Source: Ipomoea triloba (lineage: Eukaryota; Streptophyta; Magnoliopsida; Solanales; Convolvulaceae). Taken from it: a stretch of 64,000 nt of DNA. Under the pieces are notes generated by a model. That model ran no database searches, was not told the DNA's origin, and worked only from the letters and a program-made list of their open reading frames with translations. Both the position numbers and the translations under genes were made by a program. The stretch's first letter is position 1, and each line of letters opens with the position of its first letter. Where the stretch lies: positions 35,769,140 to 35,833,139 of the forward strand of contig NC_044916.1 in assembly GCF_003576645.1 (NCBI RefSeq), written 5' to 3'. Below, in pieces: positions 37,101 to 48,035 of the stretch.

Positions 37101-40100
37101 GGTTATAGCCATTAAAGAAAATCTTCAAAGAAGAACAAAAGTAAAAGAAGGTTCACAAACCGGACCTCAACTGGCCAGTTTATGAACTGGAACCTCCCCT
37201 ATAAAAGATTTGGTTCCAATTCCTCTTTTTCTGAACCTGAACTTCTGGTTTGGGCCTGGAACCTAAACAGGTCACTGTTGAAAGAATGCCTTCAAATAGG
37301 GCAGACAGAAAGAGATCAAAATTCACAGTACAAGATACTCAAATGCCCTACTAGTAAACTCAAGGACTGTGTTGCAAATGAAATTCACATTATGTTAAAT
37401 CCTCAAATCCCACAACAAAGACCAATTAAGTGGAAATAAAAACTCAATAGTTTTAGCATAGTAATAATATACAAGAAAGCCTGCTTTATGATTATGTTAA
37501 AGAACACTGGTCATTTGGTATATCGCCATCAAGCAATTAGTTAGATGTAAAATCCTTTAAAAGACTCTCTAGAAGCCCATTTCTGTATACCAGGATGTCC
37601 AAAGGAGAAGCTTTAGGGCCAGGACTAGGGAGGAGGGCACACTGGTAGACAAGCATCAACTTGTATAGCAAAGGTTCAGTGTCCAGCACTTAATTCCTTA
37701 GTGCCTTCCCCCTGGGTACAAGGCCAGGAGGTTACCTTTCTATTGAGAGTTGCTTGGCATAATTTAAAGCCATGCTATAGTGTATAGATTGGATATAGCA
37801 CACTGTAGTTCTCCTTAAGAGGTTTTGTAATCTTCTCCTCATTTTATTCCTGTCCATATCCTCTAAAGCATATTCTGCTCATTGCAAAATGAAAATATAT
37901 GCAAGTGACTACATAGACGCCTAGCAACAACACTACTAGTATACAACCTGGACAATATTTGGATACAAAACCACTGAAAGCAAGAGGGATATTATGAACT
38001 TTATGCTACTAGCTAGTAGCTAAACTAAGATGCCCGCTAATGAATATGAGATGCACACAAACTATCAAGTCCAATGATTCTAATTGCTACAACTAGAACA
38101 CTGACAAATTTTAGGTACCTCAAATATAAGCTAACCCTCTCTTTTATAGTTTCTGAATATCCCATGATGGCATGCAATAAGACCCTCCTGATTACCGTGC
38201 TGGAGCTGCATTGAGGGCAGCTGGTTCAGCTCTGAAGGATTTATCAGAAAATGAATGCTTGAAAAGGAAAATTTGTATCCGGCATATAAATTTAAGTTAA
38301 AGGACCCAGAGTCATAATCCTTACTTTGAGATGCAGGGAGTTAAACATGATGGGCTGAAAGACACAAGGGAAGAATAACTCACAAGATATCTAGTTCTTC
38401 TAACCTTTCTGCATTGTCACCTAATCATTAAGCAGATGTTTATTAACTAATCCTTATGACAGTGCAGAAGGAAAGAAAATATCGGGAGGTCACTATGAAA
38501 TCAGCAAGATGCAGTAGAACTTAAAATTTCCTTTTGAAAAAATTGTTCGTTCTTTAACAGATCACGATTACAAGAGGCGGCATAGAAGAAACATTGAACA
38601 TCTGCAATGTTCAGAAGTAATATGAGACCAAAATTGCTTCTAAACTGAAACAGCATTTGTATCATTAGCCTCCCCTATATCCAGAAATCACTCCTCACAT
38701 GTATATTCAAGGTTTCTCCCCAGGTTGTGTTCAGGGCCATACAGAACATATGGCTGAGCAGAGAAGTAATTTTCAGGGATCAAGGAGATGGATTCTAATT
38801 CCTGGAAAGACCTTTCCTTTCAAACCTGATGTTTTCACTTTCCTATAACTTTGCTAATTTGTTTTCCAACCTGCTGTCGTCTAGAATTATACCTAAACTT
38901 TCCTTCAACATCAATAATAATTTCAAAGTCTCCCCATTTGCACTCACCCAAAACCCTATAGGTATATATTACAACAATTTCAAGTTTAGTTATAAATCAA
39001 CATGGACAAAGACCAGAAAGCTTCCTAGAATTAGTAAAGTTTTCCTAGCTCTCAGAAGTGTAAACAATTTGAATTACTTAGGACTAACCTCTGACTACTG
39101 GAACAATTGCAGGATTTTGAGTAATTGAGTTCTTAAAATATTTCTTTTAAAAACATATAGAGATTTGGAGTAACAGAGGACAAATAGGTTTCAACCAATT
39201 TCCACTGTCATATTTGAGCATCAACCTCAAGTCATGGCTATGAAATACTTGAAATCAGACATGAAAAATTCAATAATACATTATATAAAAACAATGGTGA
39301 GAGAGCTCTGATCTTCAAAGCAAATGCAAACCTGATTAATATATGCTGATTTGTTCAATGCAAGTGTGAAGTAAAATAGCCATGAAGCTCTGCCAGAAGT
39401 GTGACCTTACCCAGACCATCTTGTCAAGGTTAAAGAAAAAAGTTAGCAAATGCAAACATATTATTTGACTTTAACCTGAAACATATATGCAGATGCATGA
39501 ATTATGAGATAACCCTGAGTTCTATTCTACTTTTGATTGAACACTTTTGTAGTTTTATATGATTTCCTCTTTCACACTGCAAATGACATTATCCACTTTA
39601 CATGGAAATGAAAGATATTTTAGATCAATACATATGTTTTTCATGATTTACAGTTCTGGCAAAGAGAAGCAGCCATGCTAAGGCAACAACTGCAAAACTT
39701 GCAGGAAAATCATCGGTAAACCTTTCTTTTGCTTACATTCCATGATTCCTATCTATCTGAAGGCATGCTACTTTGGAATGACACTCTAGCTTCTGACTTC
39801 ATGGTTAAAGCAAAAGGTAGCTAATAAAAAACTAGTTTGGCACATTTAGACAGCTGTATGAGTGCTGTCGAAAGTGAATGTGAGAATATTGTTGAGAAGA
39901 ATATTAATCAGTCAATATAAGAAACTCTTTTTCTGCATATTATTTCATATTTTCTTTGAGCTACAGAGGAGAGAAGAGAGATGCAAGTCACTTCTGCCCC
40001 TTATTTTTCGAAGCAATCTCTGCTTATATTCATTGCTAATCCTTTCCATGCTTTAGACAATATTCGATATGTAACAGAGTGCTTGCAGTAATAGGCACCA

Positions 40101-40987
40101 ATAACCTCGGTGCTTACACTGAACTCAGAGCATCAGTAAATTCTTTTCATGATTTCTAAATGACACAAATAGAGACCTAAGTTGTAAACAACAATGGTGA
40201 TTATAGGCAAATGATGGGTGAAGAACTTACTGGTCTGAGTGTGAAAGATTTACAAAGCTTGGAGAACCAGCTGGAAATGAGTCTTCGTGGTGTCCGTACA
40301 AGAAAGGTCAGAAGCTCCAATTTCTCACAAAAAGAGTATCATATAGTAAACATTATAAGCACTGACATAACTGCATTTTGTAGGACCAAATTTTACTTGA
40401 TGAGATACATGAACTAAACCAAAAGGTCAACCAAGCAAATCTGCAGCTACTGCTTGTCCACATTTTACTAAAAAGGAAAAGTCATTAATTTCTAATTTAT
40501 TTTCTTCCTTGCAGGGAAGTCTCATACATCAAGAAAACCTGGAACTGTATGACAAGGTAAACCTAATTCGTGAGGAAAACCTGGAATTATATAAGAAGGT
40601 ATCACAATAAGCAAAACATGAAAGCCTAAATTATCCTTCTAGAAAATCAAATTCCTTCTTCCACTCTCCTATACCAGGATGAAGAAGTAAGGTGACACTC
40701 CCCCCTGTGACCCTCAGCAAAGATGTTTCCTTTGCACTTCAGGTTTATGGATCAAGGGGCAAGAATGGAATAAGCAGGAATGCCATCCTTACTAACGGTT
40801 TAAGTATTAATGAGGACCCACATGTACCTGTCAATCTCCAGCTTTGCCAGCCACAGCAACAAAACTCTGAGAACACATCAGGAGCTACGGAATTGGGGTA
40901 ACTGCATCTTTACTGCAATAAAAAACTAACCAATAACCTATCGACGACTTATCTTACTCTAAATGTTGCAGATTACAACTGCACTAG
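31194..40987 (+). CDS. AGL17-like: MADS-box transcription factor, AGL17/ANR1 clade (MIKC type)
   Basis: Eight exons join in frame to 239 residues: 31194-31375, 36235-36313, 39654-39715, 40207-40306, 40384-40425, 40515-40598, 40743-40897 and 40972-40987. Exon lengths 182, 79, 62, 100 and 42 are the classic MIKC set. The MADS domain (1-60) reads [40 protein letters not shown] and [13 protein letters not shown], matching the AGL16/AGL17/AGL21/ANR1 clade. The K-domain (about 87-170) includes [34 protein letters not shown] and [17 protein letters not shown]. The protein ends in the clade-typical GLQLH. Clade members act in root growth, nitrate response, stomata and flowering time. Introns 1 (4.86 kb) and 2 (3.34 kb) are long and hold repeats. 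A polyadenylation word AATAAA lies near 41179. Confidence 0.97.
32419..32466. repeat. Perfect 21-bp inverted repeat with 6-nt loop (MADS intron 1)
   Basis: Left arm 32419-32439 (tgtaatttgacaaaattaaa plus one a) and right arm 32446-32466 are exact reverse complements. The palindrome is the centre of a wider AT-rich stretch and may be the core of a foldback MITE. Confidence 0.8.
34085..34330. mobile_element. Foldback MITE-like element in MADS intron 1
   Basis: Left end 'tgtgagactgtctcatggatcc' and right end 'ggatctgtgagatggtctcat' are imperfect inverted copies. Between them are short tandem words 'aaaatgtaatagttatg' in several versions. No coding. A target duplication is not clear. Confidence 0.55.
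34830..34865. repeat. T20-G16 homopolymer junction in MADS intron 1
   Basis: Twenty T followed directly by sixteen G, with a second long T-run at about 34896-34919. G16 can form G-quadruplexes and R-loops. Homopolymer lengths are also prone to sequencing error. Confidence 0.85.
36655..36960. repeat. Dispersed repeat in MADS intron 2
   Basis: Starts near 'ggtgtgtttgaaaatccgaa' with 'ttttagtgtttggtaaatgg' and ends with 'gaaaaatgactcagttttca'. The start and end are partly inverted copies, and the middle has CCA/ACC-rich DNA. A related fragment lies at 63505-63640 ('ggtatgtttgaaaactcgaa', 'tttttagtgtttggcaagag'). Confidence 0.5.
37000..37275. repeat. GGTTC/GAACC-rich segment in MADS intron 2
   Basis: Repeated words such as 'ctggttcagcctgaac', 'ggttccagttctggtt', 'gaactggaacc' and 'ggttccaattcc' make a self-complementary stretch of about 275 bp. 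It is a likely transposon fragment without coding capacity. Confidence 0.4.
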
Positions 40988-42792
40988 TGGAAAAGATATT
41001 GACTCCAGAAGAGTGTATGAACAATCCATTTCACAGAATCAAAGCCATGGTCACAAATTTATAACTCAGTTGTAAGGATCTTATAAGAACCAAAGGTTGT
41101 TCAGGAACACTCCAATTGACATGGTTTGGGCAACCGGGCGAGGTAACCAAAGTATAGTTACCTATGTCATGATGACTAAATAAAAATGAATGTTGAGCAC
41201 CGGAATCATACTAGGAACTACATATTATCCAGTGCTTCATAACCATATTCTTTTTCATTTTCTATTGGTAAGTGCATTAGAAATATAAGTTATGTCTCTA
41301 TTGAACTGAAGTGCCAGACATGTAAGTTCCAAGATATATACATGCAGAAAAAAATACACACAATTGAACAATCTAAAAGAAATGTAATGAATCCATGATA
41401 GCATGCACAGCAAGAGATTAGTTAACAACTAGATGTACCTTGCACTAGCATCCAACCACACAGCATAGAGCATAACCTTTAACAAAATCCACTCAGCACA
41501 TTTTGTTGATTCACATTCAGTGCTCTAACTGGAAACGCAAATGCAACAGAAAGCTGTTAGCTGCACCATCTTAGCAAATATAATGTATCATTTAAGTAGA
41601 TTAGTAACTATTTCTTCTATCTGCACATCACAACTAGAGGACAACAAAATGATGGAAAAAGAACCTAAAATGTAGTTCAGCATAAAGAAAGTGTACACAG
41701 CAATCCATAAATTTCTCATAAAATGCATGTGAAGGTCACTAACATTACCAACACATTATACAAATGTAATCATTCCAGAGATGCCAAAGAAAAAAAAAAA
41801 AACAAAAAAGTTGACACACACATAACAAGGACTGCTAAGGCAATTAATTAATTACTGTCTTCAACCAAATACAGGACACACCCTAGATAGTCTGTCTTGC
41901 CTCCAAAGAATTTGAATATTAAAACAACAATCTGCTGACAAACACGATGGGAACAAATATTTAAAAAATAAAAACAAAACAGAGGTTACTTGCTAATGTG
42001 TTCCTTCCCTAGATCCAGAGCTTTTACCAGGGTGCCACAAACAGAGTTTTTAAAAACTATTTTATACCCAGTGTCCCAAACAATCAGTCCAATCATCTAC
42101 AAAATTATAAGAAAATATCAAGTTAAACATACCTGAGCCATACTAAATCAAACACGCATTGAAAGGAGGTGACTTACTGAAAGATGCATTTTATCTAGTC
42201 CCTGCCCCCATAAAAAATTTAAAGTTTTATTTGATAGCTCCAGCTTCCACAAACAACTCTCTAAACTAGTAACATGTTTTTGTACAAAATGCAGGTATTG
42301 AAAAACAGTGAAAGTACAATGGTGCAATCAAGTTCCCAGAGTGAAGATTCACGAAAACAATTTGGCAGCCAGGTGGCATGGCTCTTACATTAAAATGCAA
42401 CACATGGCAAAGCATAATCATATAGTTCTACCAAAAAAAAAAAGAAGCTAAAGTGCGTAACAAGTAGACTTGAAGTGCTGACAAGCTTCATCAGATTGCT
42501 CTATGAAAGGCTAGAGAGTAACAAGAAAGTCTAAATTGCACGAATGTTTAAAATGCTTATGGCCTGTTTTTTATGCAATGTAAATTTCTCATTTCCGTGA
42601 TGGTTCACATTCATGCAATATTCTCTTTCATAATTCACATTACTTCTTGCTTGATACGGAGTACTATATACGAACTTTTTGCTTATTGTATTTGCTTTTT
42701 TAATATATCAAAATTTCATTCCTCTTGAACAATTTTGTAGCCACTTTGCCATACCTAAAGCATTAGGGCCTATTTATACTAGAGAATTATAT

Positions 42793-42958
42793 TTTTTTTT
42801 GAGTACTATTGGCTCTATTACATTGTAGTATCTGTTCATCTATACTTTCTCAACCTGTTGAAGCACAAAGAGTCAATATCACCTCCACTGAGGCTCGATC
42901 TCATAACCTCCCATTTGGGAGAGTCACTACATGCCACTTGACCACAAGGTCATTGGCC
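42793..42958 (-). mobile_element. SINE family A, copy 4, full length with perfect 15-bp target duplication
   Basis: The repeat actagagaattatat flanks the element at 42778-42792 and 42959-42973. Between them the minus strand starts GGCCAATGACCTTGTGGTC, has box A 'gtggtcaagtggc', box B-like 'gagatcgagcctc', family body words and an A-tail of nine. This copy defines the family: about 166 bp, tRNA-derived head, poly(A) end. Confidence 0.88.
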
Positions 42959-45316
42959 ACTAGAGAATTATATAGTTTTCTAGAAAAATGGAAAACATAG
43001 TTTACCGGTAAAAATCCATGTTAATCCATGTTTTCCAAATTAGCACACAAAATGGAAAACTGTAGATCCAACTTGACAAATGAATTCAGGGAAACAACTC
43101 TTTCATGCTTTGAAAAATTTTCAAATACAAAACACACATAACTTCACCTAAAATCAATATCTGAATCACTTACAAATTTATACATCACCTATTTATCAAC
43201 TCCTACCTTCGCCTACCTACCTACTCACAAACCATTATAAATCGAAAAATAGTTGAAAATTTGGAGATAAAAAATGGAAAAGAAAAAACTAACTAATGAT
43301 GCCCTTAGCTTTTTTACTCTATTTTTCTTTATCATGTTCCATGTTCAAAATTTCCCCTTTTCTCCTAAAAGTTTTATAGGTTTATTTAGTTGTAAACCCA
43401 AGCTTTGATTTTTTTTCCCCTTCATTTAGTTATCTATTTATATCTTTTGTAATTTTTTCCACTTTTGATTTCATTCCTTTCATAGTAAAGTTAGTGTATT
43501 TAAGTGAAGGAAGCAATATAAAAAAAATAGAAATGAGTAAAAGTATTTTAGCAAATTAAAACTTATAATGTTTGTTTTAACAATTTAGAAAAAATTAAAT
43601 TTAATGAAACAAATGGTTTGGTTGAGTAACAATTGTTAGTAAAAGTATTTATTTATAAACTTCAACTGAAACAAAAGAGAATTCTTGAATTAAAGCAAGA
43701 AATGCGAAACTAGAAGGAAAAAGTAAAACGAAAAAGGGTAAACTTTATCTACTACAAGTTTTCACCTCCAACTAGTGGCATTGTTATTCTAGCCTAACAC
43801 CAGGGGTGTAAACAACTCAACTTTCATCAAACTACTCATGAAAGAGCTCATTATTAAGCTCATTTATGATTCTCTAACTAGATAAACAAACAAAATCTCA
43901 GATAGGTTTTAGTATTTGTTTAACAAATTTGCTGAAAATGCTGAATCAGAACAAAGGTTTGTTTGGTTCAACTATGTTCACGGTCAAGCTTGGTTTCTGT
44001 TTGTTTATAATCTCACTTGTATGTTCACATACGAGCTGGCTTTTTTCCCACATTAGTAGAATATAATGATTGTGACTTTGAATTCCTTATATATGATTGA
44101 GTTTAAACACACCATAATACCATATGCAACAAAGCAGATAACTATTTTGGACTTGAACTCTAATTCAAGTTCCATGTGTAAACTTCACCACTATGTAATG
44201 CAAATATGCAATGAGCTCAAATATGGGTACAGGGCATTGAAGTTTGTTTTGTTAAACCTATCGTAATCAAACTCAAATGTTCTGATGATAAGGATTTAAA
44301 TCAGCCAAGCACCTCTAGAAAAAGCTTGATCAAGCTCAAGCCAAGTCCATGTAAATCTAAAAATTAAACAAGAGATCTCAAGCAAAGCTAATTTTACAAA
44401 TTTTGAGATTTTAAGATGTCTTTAGCTTAATATAGAACAAACAACTCTTGTATTTTTTTTGGCTTGTACTCATGGACTACTCATCGATAAGTGCAATTCA
44501 TGGCTTATGCTTACAAACTCTATCGAAAGCAACTTGAGATTGGGCTGGTTAATTACACAACCATGCCTTGTTCTAAAAGTGCTTGGTTCATATACACTTT
44601 GATCTATACCTATCTAACAAAGTATAGAATGAAAAGTGTCCAAACTGCCACACACAACAAATGGATTCATTGAATTTGTCGAGTTAGAGAAGGATTTTAC
44701 AAAAGAAGGGAGTGATTAAGATAAAAAAGGAAAGATCAGCTTTGCTATGTTTGATGAGCATCAAATAGAATAATACCTGTCTGAATTAAAAATGAAATTT
44801 AACTAATTTTTTTGTTGGTTATGATATTTACTGTGAAAATACAAGCACTAAAAAGCAGTTGTTTCAAAACACAAGTGAAAAAATGAAAATTCAAATATAC
44901 ACATATTATCAATGCATGACATATTGACATATTAATTATCTCATTGATCAATTTTAGTTCTTTATAATTAAATAAATAAATAAACCAAACAATTGAAATA
45001 AAAGAACACATGCAATAACTAAGTAGAGCTACCATGGATAGAACTAATGCAAAAACTTAGTGTCACTTATATAGTTATATACTAAATCAATAACCAAAGC
45101 AATACTTCAAAATCAACAGCAAAGTATATGTTGCATGTTTCTATAACAGGAAGATAAATAAATAAATAAATGATTTGAATTAACTCCTAGTTTCATTTAC
45201 AGTAGAAGCAAAGCCAATTAGGTTCAACTAAAATTGCAGAATGCTCTCAAATAAACTGTGAGAAAATTACTAAAAACAAAAAAGCATGGAGTACCTGGAA
45301 AACTGACCGCACACCT

Positions 45317-45356
45317 ATAAGATCATCATTCGACTTATAAGATCATCATTCGACTT
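45317..45356. repeat. Perfect 20-bp tandem duplication
   Basis: The 20-bp word ataagatcatcattcgactt occurs twice in a row inside the second segment of the proposed minus-strand transcript. Twenty is not a multiple of three, so any frame through it is shifted. Confidence 0.9.
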
Positions 45357-45943
45357 AAAATCCTCTCCGAGCCTATCAGCTACAAAAGTTCCAAAAGGAA
45401 AACAAATGAATACTTAGATCGATTTGAGTCGACACTTTCAGTACGAATGATATACAGAAACACGTATAGCACGAAACTACGAGCGATTTAGCATCCGAGT
45501 AAAAGCATCAAAACCGCATCGAGACCAATAAGAAGAGACGGCATGTTCACTTTGGCTCTATGAAAAATAAAGGAGCAAGAGATTCAGAAGGAAACGCATA
45601 ATATAGTACGACAACTACGCATTTCTCTTCCCTGTCTCGCAAACCAAACTCATTCATCTCAGAAACCAAACAGTAAATCAACTAGCAATTCAAGGCTATC
45701 TGTACACACGCATGCATTACGATATGAATTGAGCTACAGATCGTCAAGCAAATCGAAGAATTCCAGGAAAAAAAGGTCAGAAAATCATGACTGCAAATCA
45801 ATGAACAACGGAGAATACGTTTCATCAATGGAGACCGGAGAATTACATACCTAACCGTAAAAGACGTTTGGTGGAGACAAGAGCTGAGACCGAGGCATGA
45901 AATAAAAATCTGGAATAGAGAAGAGGACGGACTTGTATATATA

Positions 45944-47552
45944 GGGCATTCTCCCGTCGCCCAACCGAAACGCAGCATCTGTCTAGGTCACAGTCTCGGG
46001 CCTAGCGGCGTCGAGAGGGCGGCCGCGAGGAACGATGGGCAGGGAAGCCGCGGAATGGTTCCCCGTCAAAGGGAATATGTCATGAACAATCTGGATTTGC
46101 TAAGAAGGTACTGGCTTTTCCTTTGGGAAACTGCTTTGCCTGCTGTTAACTGTTTCACTCAACTGGGAATTTTTTAATTATATATTCTATACTGCCAATT
46201 TGGCTTAAACGGCTCGAGCTGCCAATTAAGTCACACGCATGTTAGAGTATTCCAATGGAGTTTTTAGGTGGTTTTTTTTTTTTTTTTTTTTTTGAGAAAA
46301 AATAATGAGGAAAGAGGGCATAGAAGATAGAAAATTAGGGTCTTCTGACTTCTTGTAAAGGCATTTCTAATAGTATTGATTTTTATTTTTATTTTTTGGA
46401 TTTTGAGGTGCTAATTATGAAAGAGATGAGGGAAAGAAAAAAGAGGAGAAAAACAAAAAGGGAAAAAAAATATGACAAATTTTTTAAAAAGAAAAAAAAA
46501 CGTATGTAAATGCCCATAATGGCTTGTGCACTGCACGCGCCATGCTGGGGACAAAGTTCCCCTACATGCACGGATTGCCTGTCACTTTGTCCAAAAGGCG
46601 GGCCCACAAAAAACTTAATTTGCCGGAAAAAAAACCCACCAAAAACTCATCTCCCAATTTGTTAAAAATTCTTCTTTGATGTTTTTTCTTTGCAAAAATT
46701 GCACAATTGGTGATGCTCTAAGAGTTAGTTTTTGTGGGGTCCACCTAATGAGAGAAATAAGTCATCTTTCGTTATATGCACTTATGCACTGAGACAGTTA
46801 CTCAATATTAATAACCATAATCATTCTCCAGAATATCACAAATGTATCATACAAAACACTTTTGATGAATTGCTCCGGAGTTATGTTGAAAGTTTTTCAT
46901 ATTCACTTTTGAATTGTGATTGATGTAAAGAGACATCGGTGTCAATCGACATATTAAGTTGCTTTAAAATAAATTGTTTTGCTTCCTATTTAAAACTTAT
47001 TTTTCCTTTTTTTTATTTTCCAAGAAAAAACCACATTTGTCAACAATTGAAAGCATGCATATATTCACATTTTTTTAGAAGAATGCATACAGCATATATA
47101 TTCACATAATAATTGGGCTTGTCTATTTGCCTGAAGTTTTCTACCCTCCACCGCTGTATTAATTAAGAGCCAAGCCTTCTAAGCCGAGCCGAGCCGTTAG
47201 AGGAAGCTGTACGTGATTATACTAATCTTCTAGACAAAGCTTGTGATTTGACATGAATCCCAGACAAACTAACCACAATCAAACACGTAAGTATCCTTAC
47301 GGCCTTGGAAATAATATTAAAATAATCAAAACACATCCAAACTAATTGAAGAAAAACTTAGAATACTAAGTGACAAGTGATTATTTATTTATTTTAGATA
47401 ATAAATTTATTCAATTTTGGTGTTTTTATTATGCCCTTTCACATAAATATCTTTAACTAGTTATATACTAAGTATGAATGGTTTGTAATTGAAAAATATT
47501 CAATAAATAAAAAATAGTTAAATTGTATTATTGAAGCAAATAAATAAACACA
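45944..47552. other. Intergenic DNA upstream of the minus-strand transcript
   Basis: Begins with a GC-rich, CpG-rich stretch (45950-46060, with a NotI-like gcggccgc) that may be promoter DNA. A repeat-family element follows at about 46235-46725. No supportable gene; the short ATG frame at 46035 ends within 20 codons. Confidence 0.5.
46235..46725. mobile_element. Non-autonomous element, 'agagcatcc..caatag' end family, copy 1
   Basis: Left end 'ttagagtattccaatggag', right end 'cacaattggtgatgctctaa'. The ends are inverted copies of each other and match those of two elements near 55100-56095. The interior is AT-rich with purine-only stretches. No coding. Confidence 0.5.
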
Positions 47553-47561
47553 TAAATTTTA

Positions 47562-48026
47562 GGAATAAGGGTCAAATAGGCCACCGAACTACATACGAAA
47601 CTGCAATTAGGTCATTGAACTCAAAAACAATGCAATTGAGTTCCTGAACTACACAAATCCATGCAAATTAACCCAAATTAACTTGTTTGACTTGATCTTC
47701 CGGTTACCAACTTTAAAAATAATATTTTAAAATAATTTTAAATAAAATAATTAATTAAAATTAAATTTAAAATTTAAAATTAAAAAAGGACCCAATTGAC
47801 TTGCTCCTGTTTTTTTTTTTAATTTTAATTTTAATTAATTAATTAATTTAAAATTATTTTAAAATATTATTTTTAAAGTTGGTAACCGGAAGATCAAGTC
47901 AACAAGTCACTTTGGGTTAATTTGCATGAATTTGTGTAGTTCAGGGACCCAATTGCATTGTTTTTTAGTTCGATGGCCTAATTGCAGTTTCATATGTAGT
48001 TCGGTGGCCTATTTGACCCTTATTCC
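47562..48026. mobile_element. Mutator-like foldback MITE (465 bp)
   Basis: Ends are long inverted repeats of roughly 200 bp: left starts GGAATAAGGGTCAAATAGG, right ends CCTATTTGACCCTTATTCC. They are flanked by the 9-bp duplication taaatttta (47553-47561 and 48027-48035), the size typical of Mutator-like elements. The centre is AT-rich. There is no coding capacity. The 9-bp word is itself palindromic, so the exact border could shift by a base or two. Confidence 0.8.
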
Positions 48027-48035
48027 TAAATTTTA

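Larger units (their letters stand above)
41439..45943 (-). ncRNA. Possible spliced minus-strand transcript converging on the MADS gene
   Basis: A TATA box on the minus strand (45935-45943) is followed by four segments with good splice borders: about 45910 to 45851 (donor gtatgt), 45379-45295 (acceptor ttttgtag, donor gtactc), 42096-41990 (acceptor ttttgtag, donor gtaacc) and 41528-41439 (acceptor tttccag). The third segment opens with ATG and gives a 36-residue peptide when joined to the fourth. The second segment contains a perfect 20-bp tandem duplication (45317-45336, 45337-45356) that shifts frame and creates stops. Without it, segments 1-3 would share one open frame. This could be a decayed small-protein gene or a noncoding RNA. 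No family is recognised. It runs toward the MADS 3' end, but its own end is not visible. Confidence 0.3.

Noticed and set aside
45682..45978. 98-codon minus-strand frame
   Set aside because: It runs through the TATA box and across a likely splice donor, and its composition is not protein-like.
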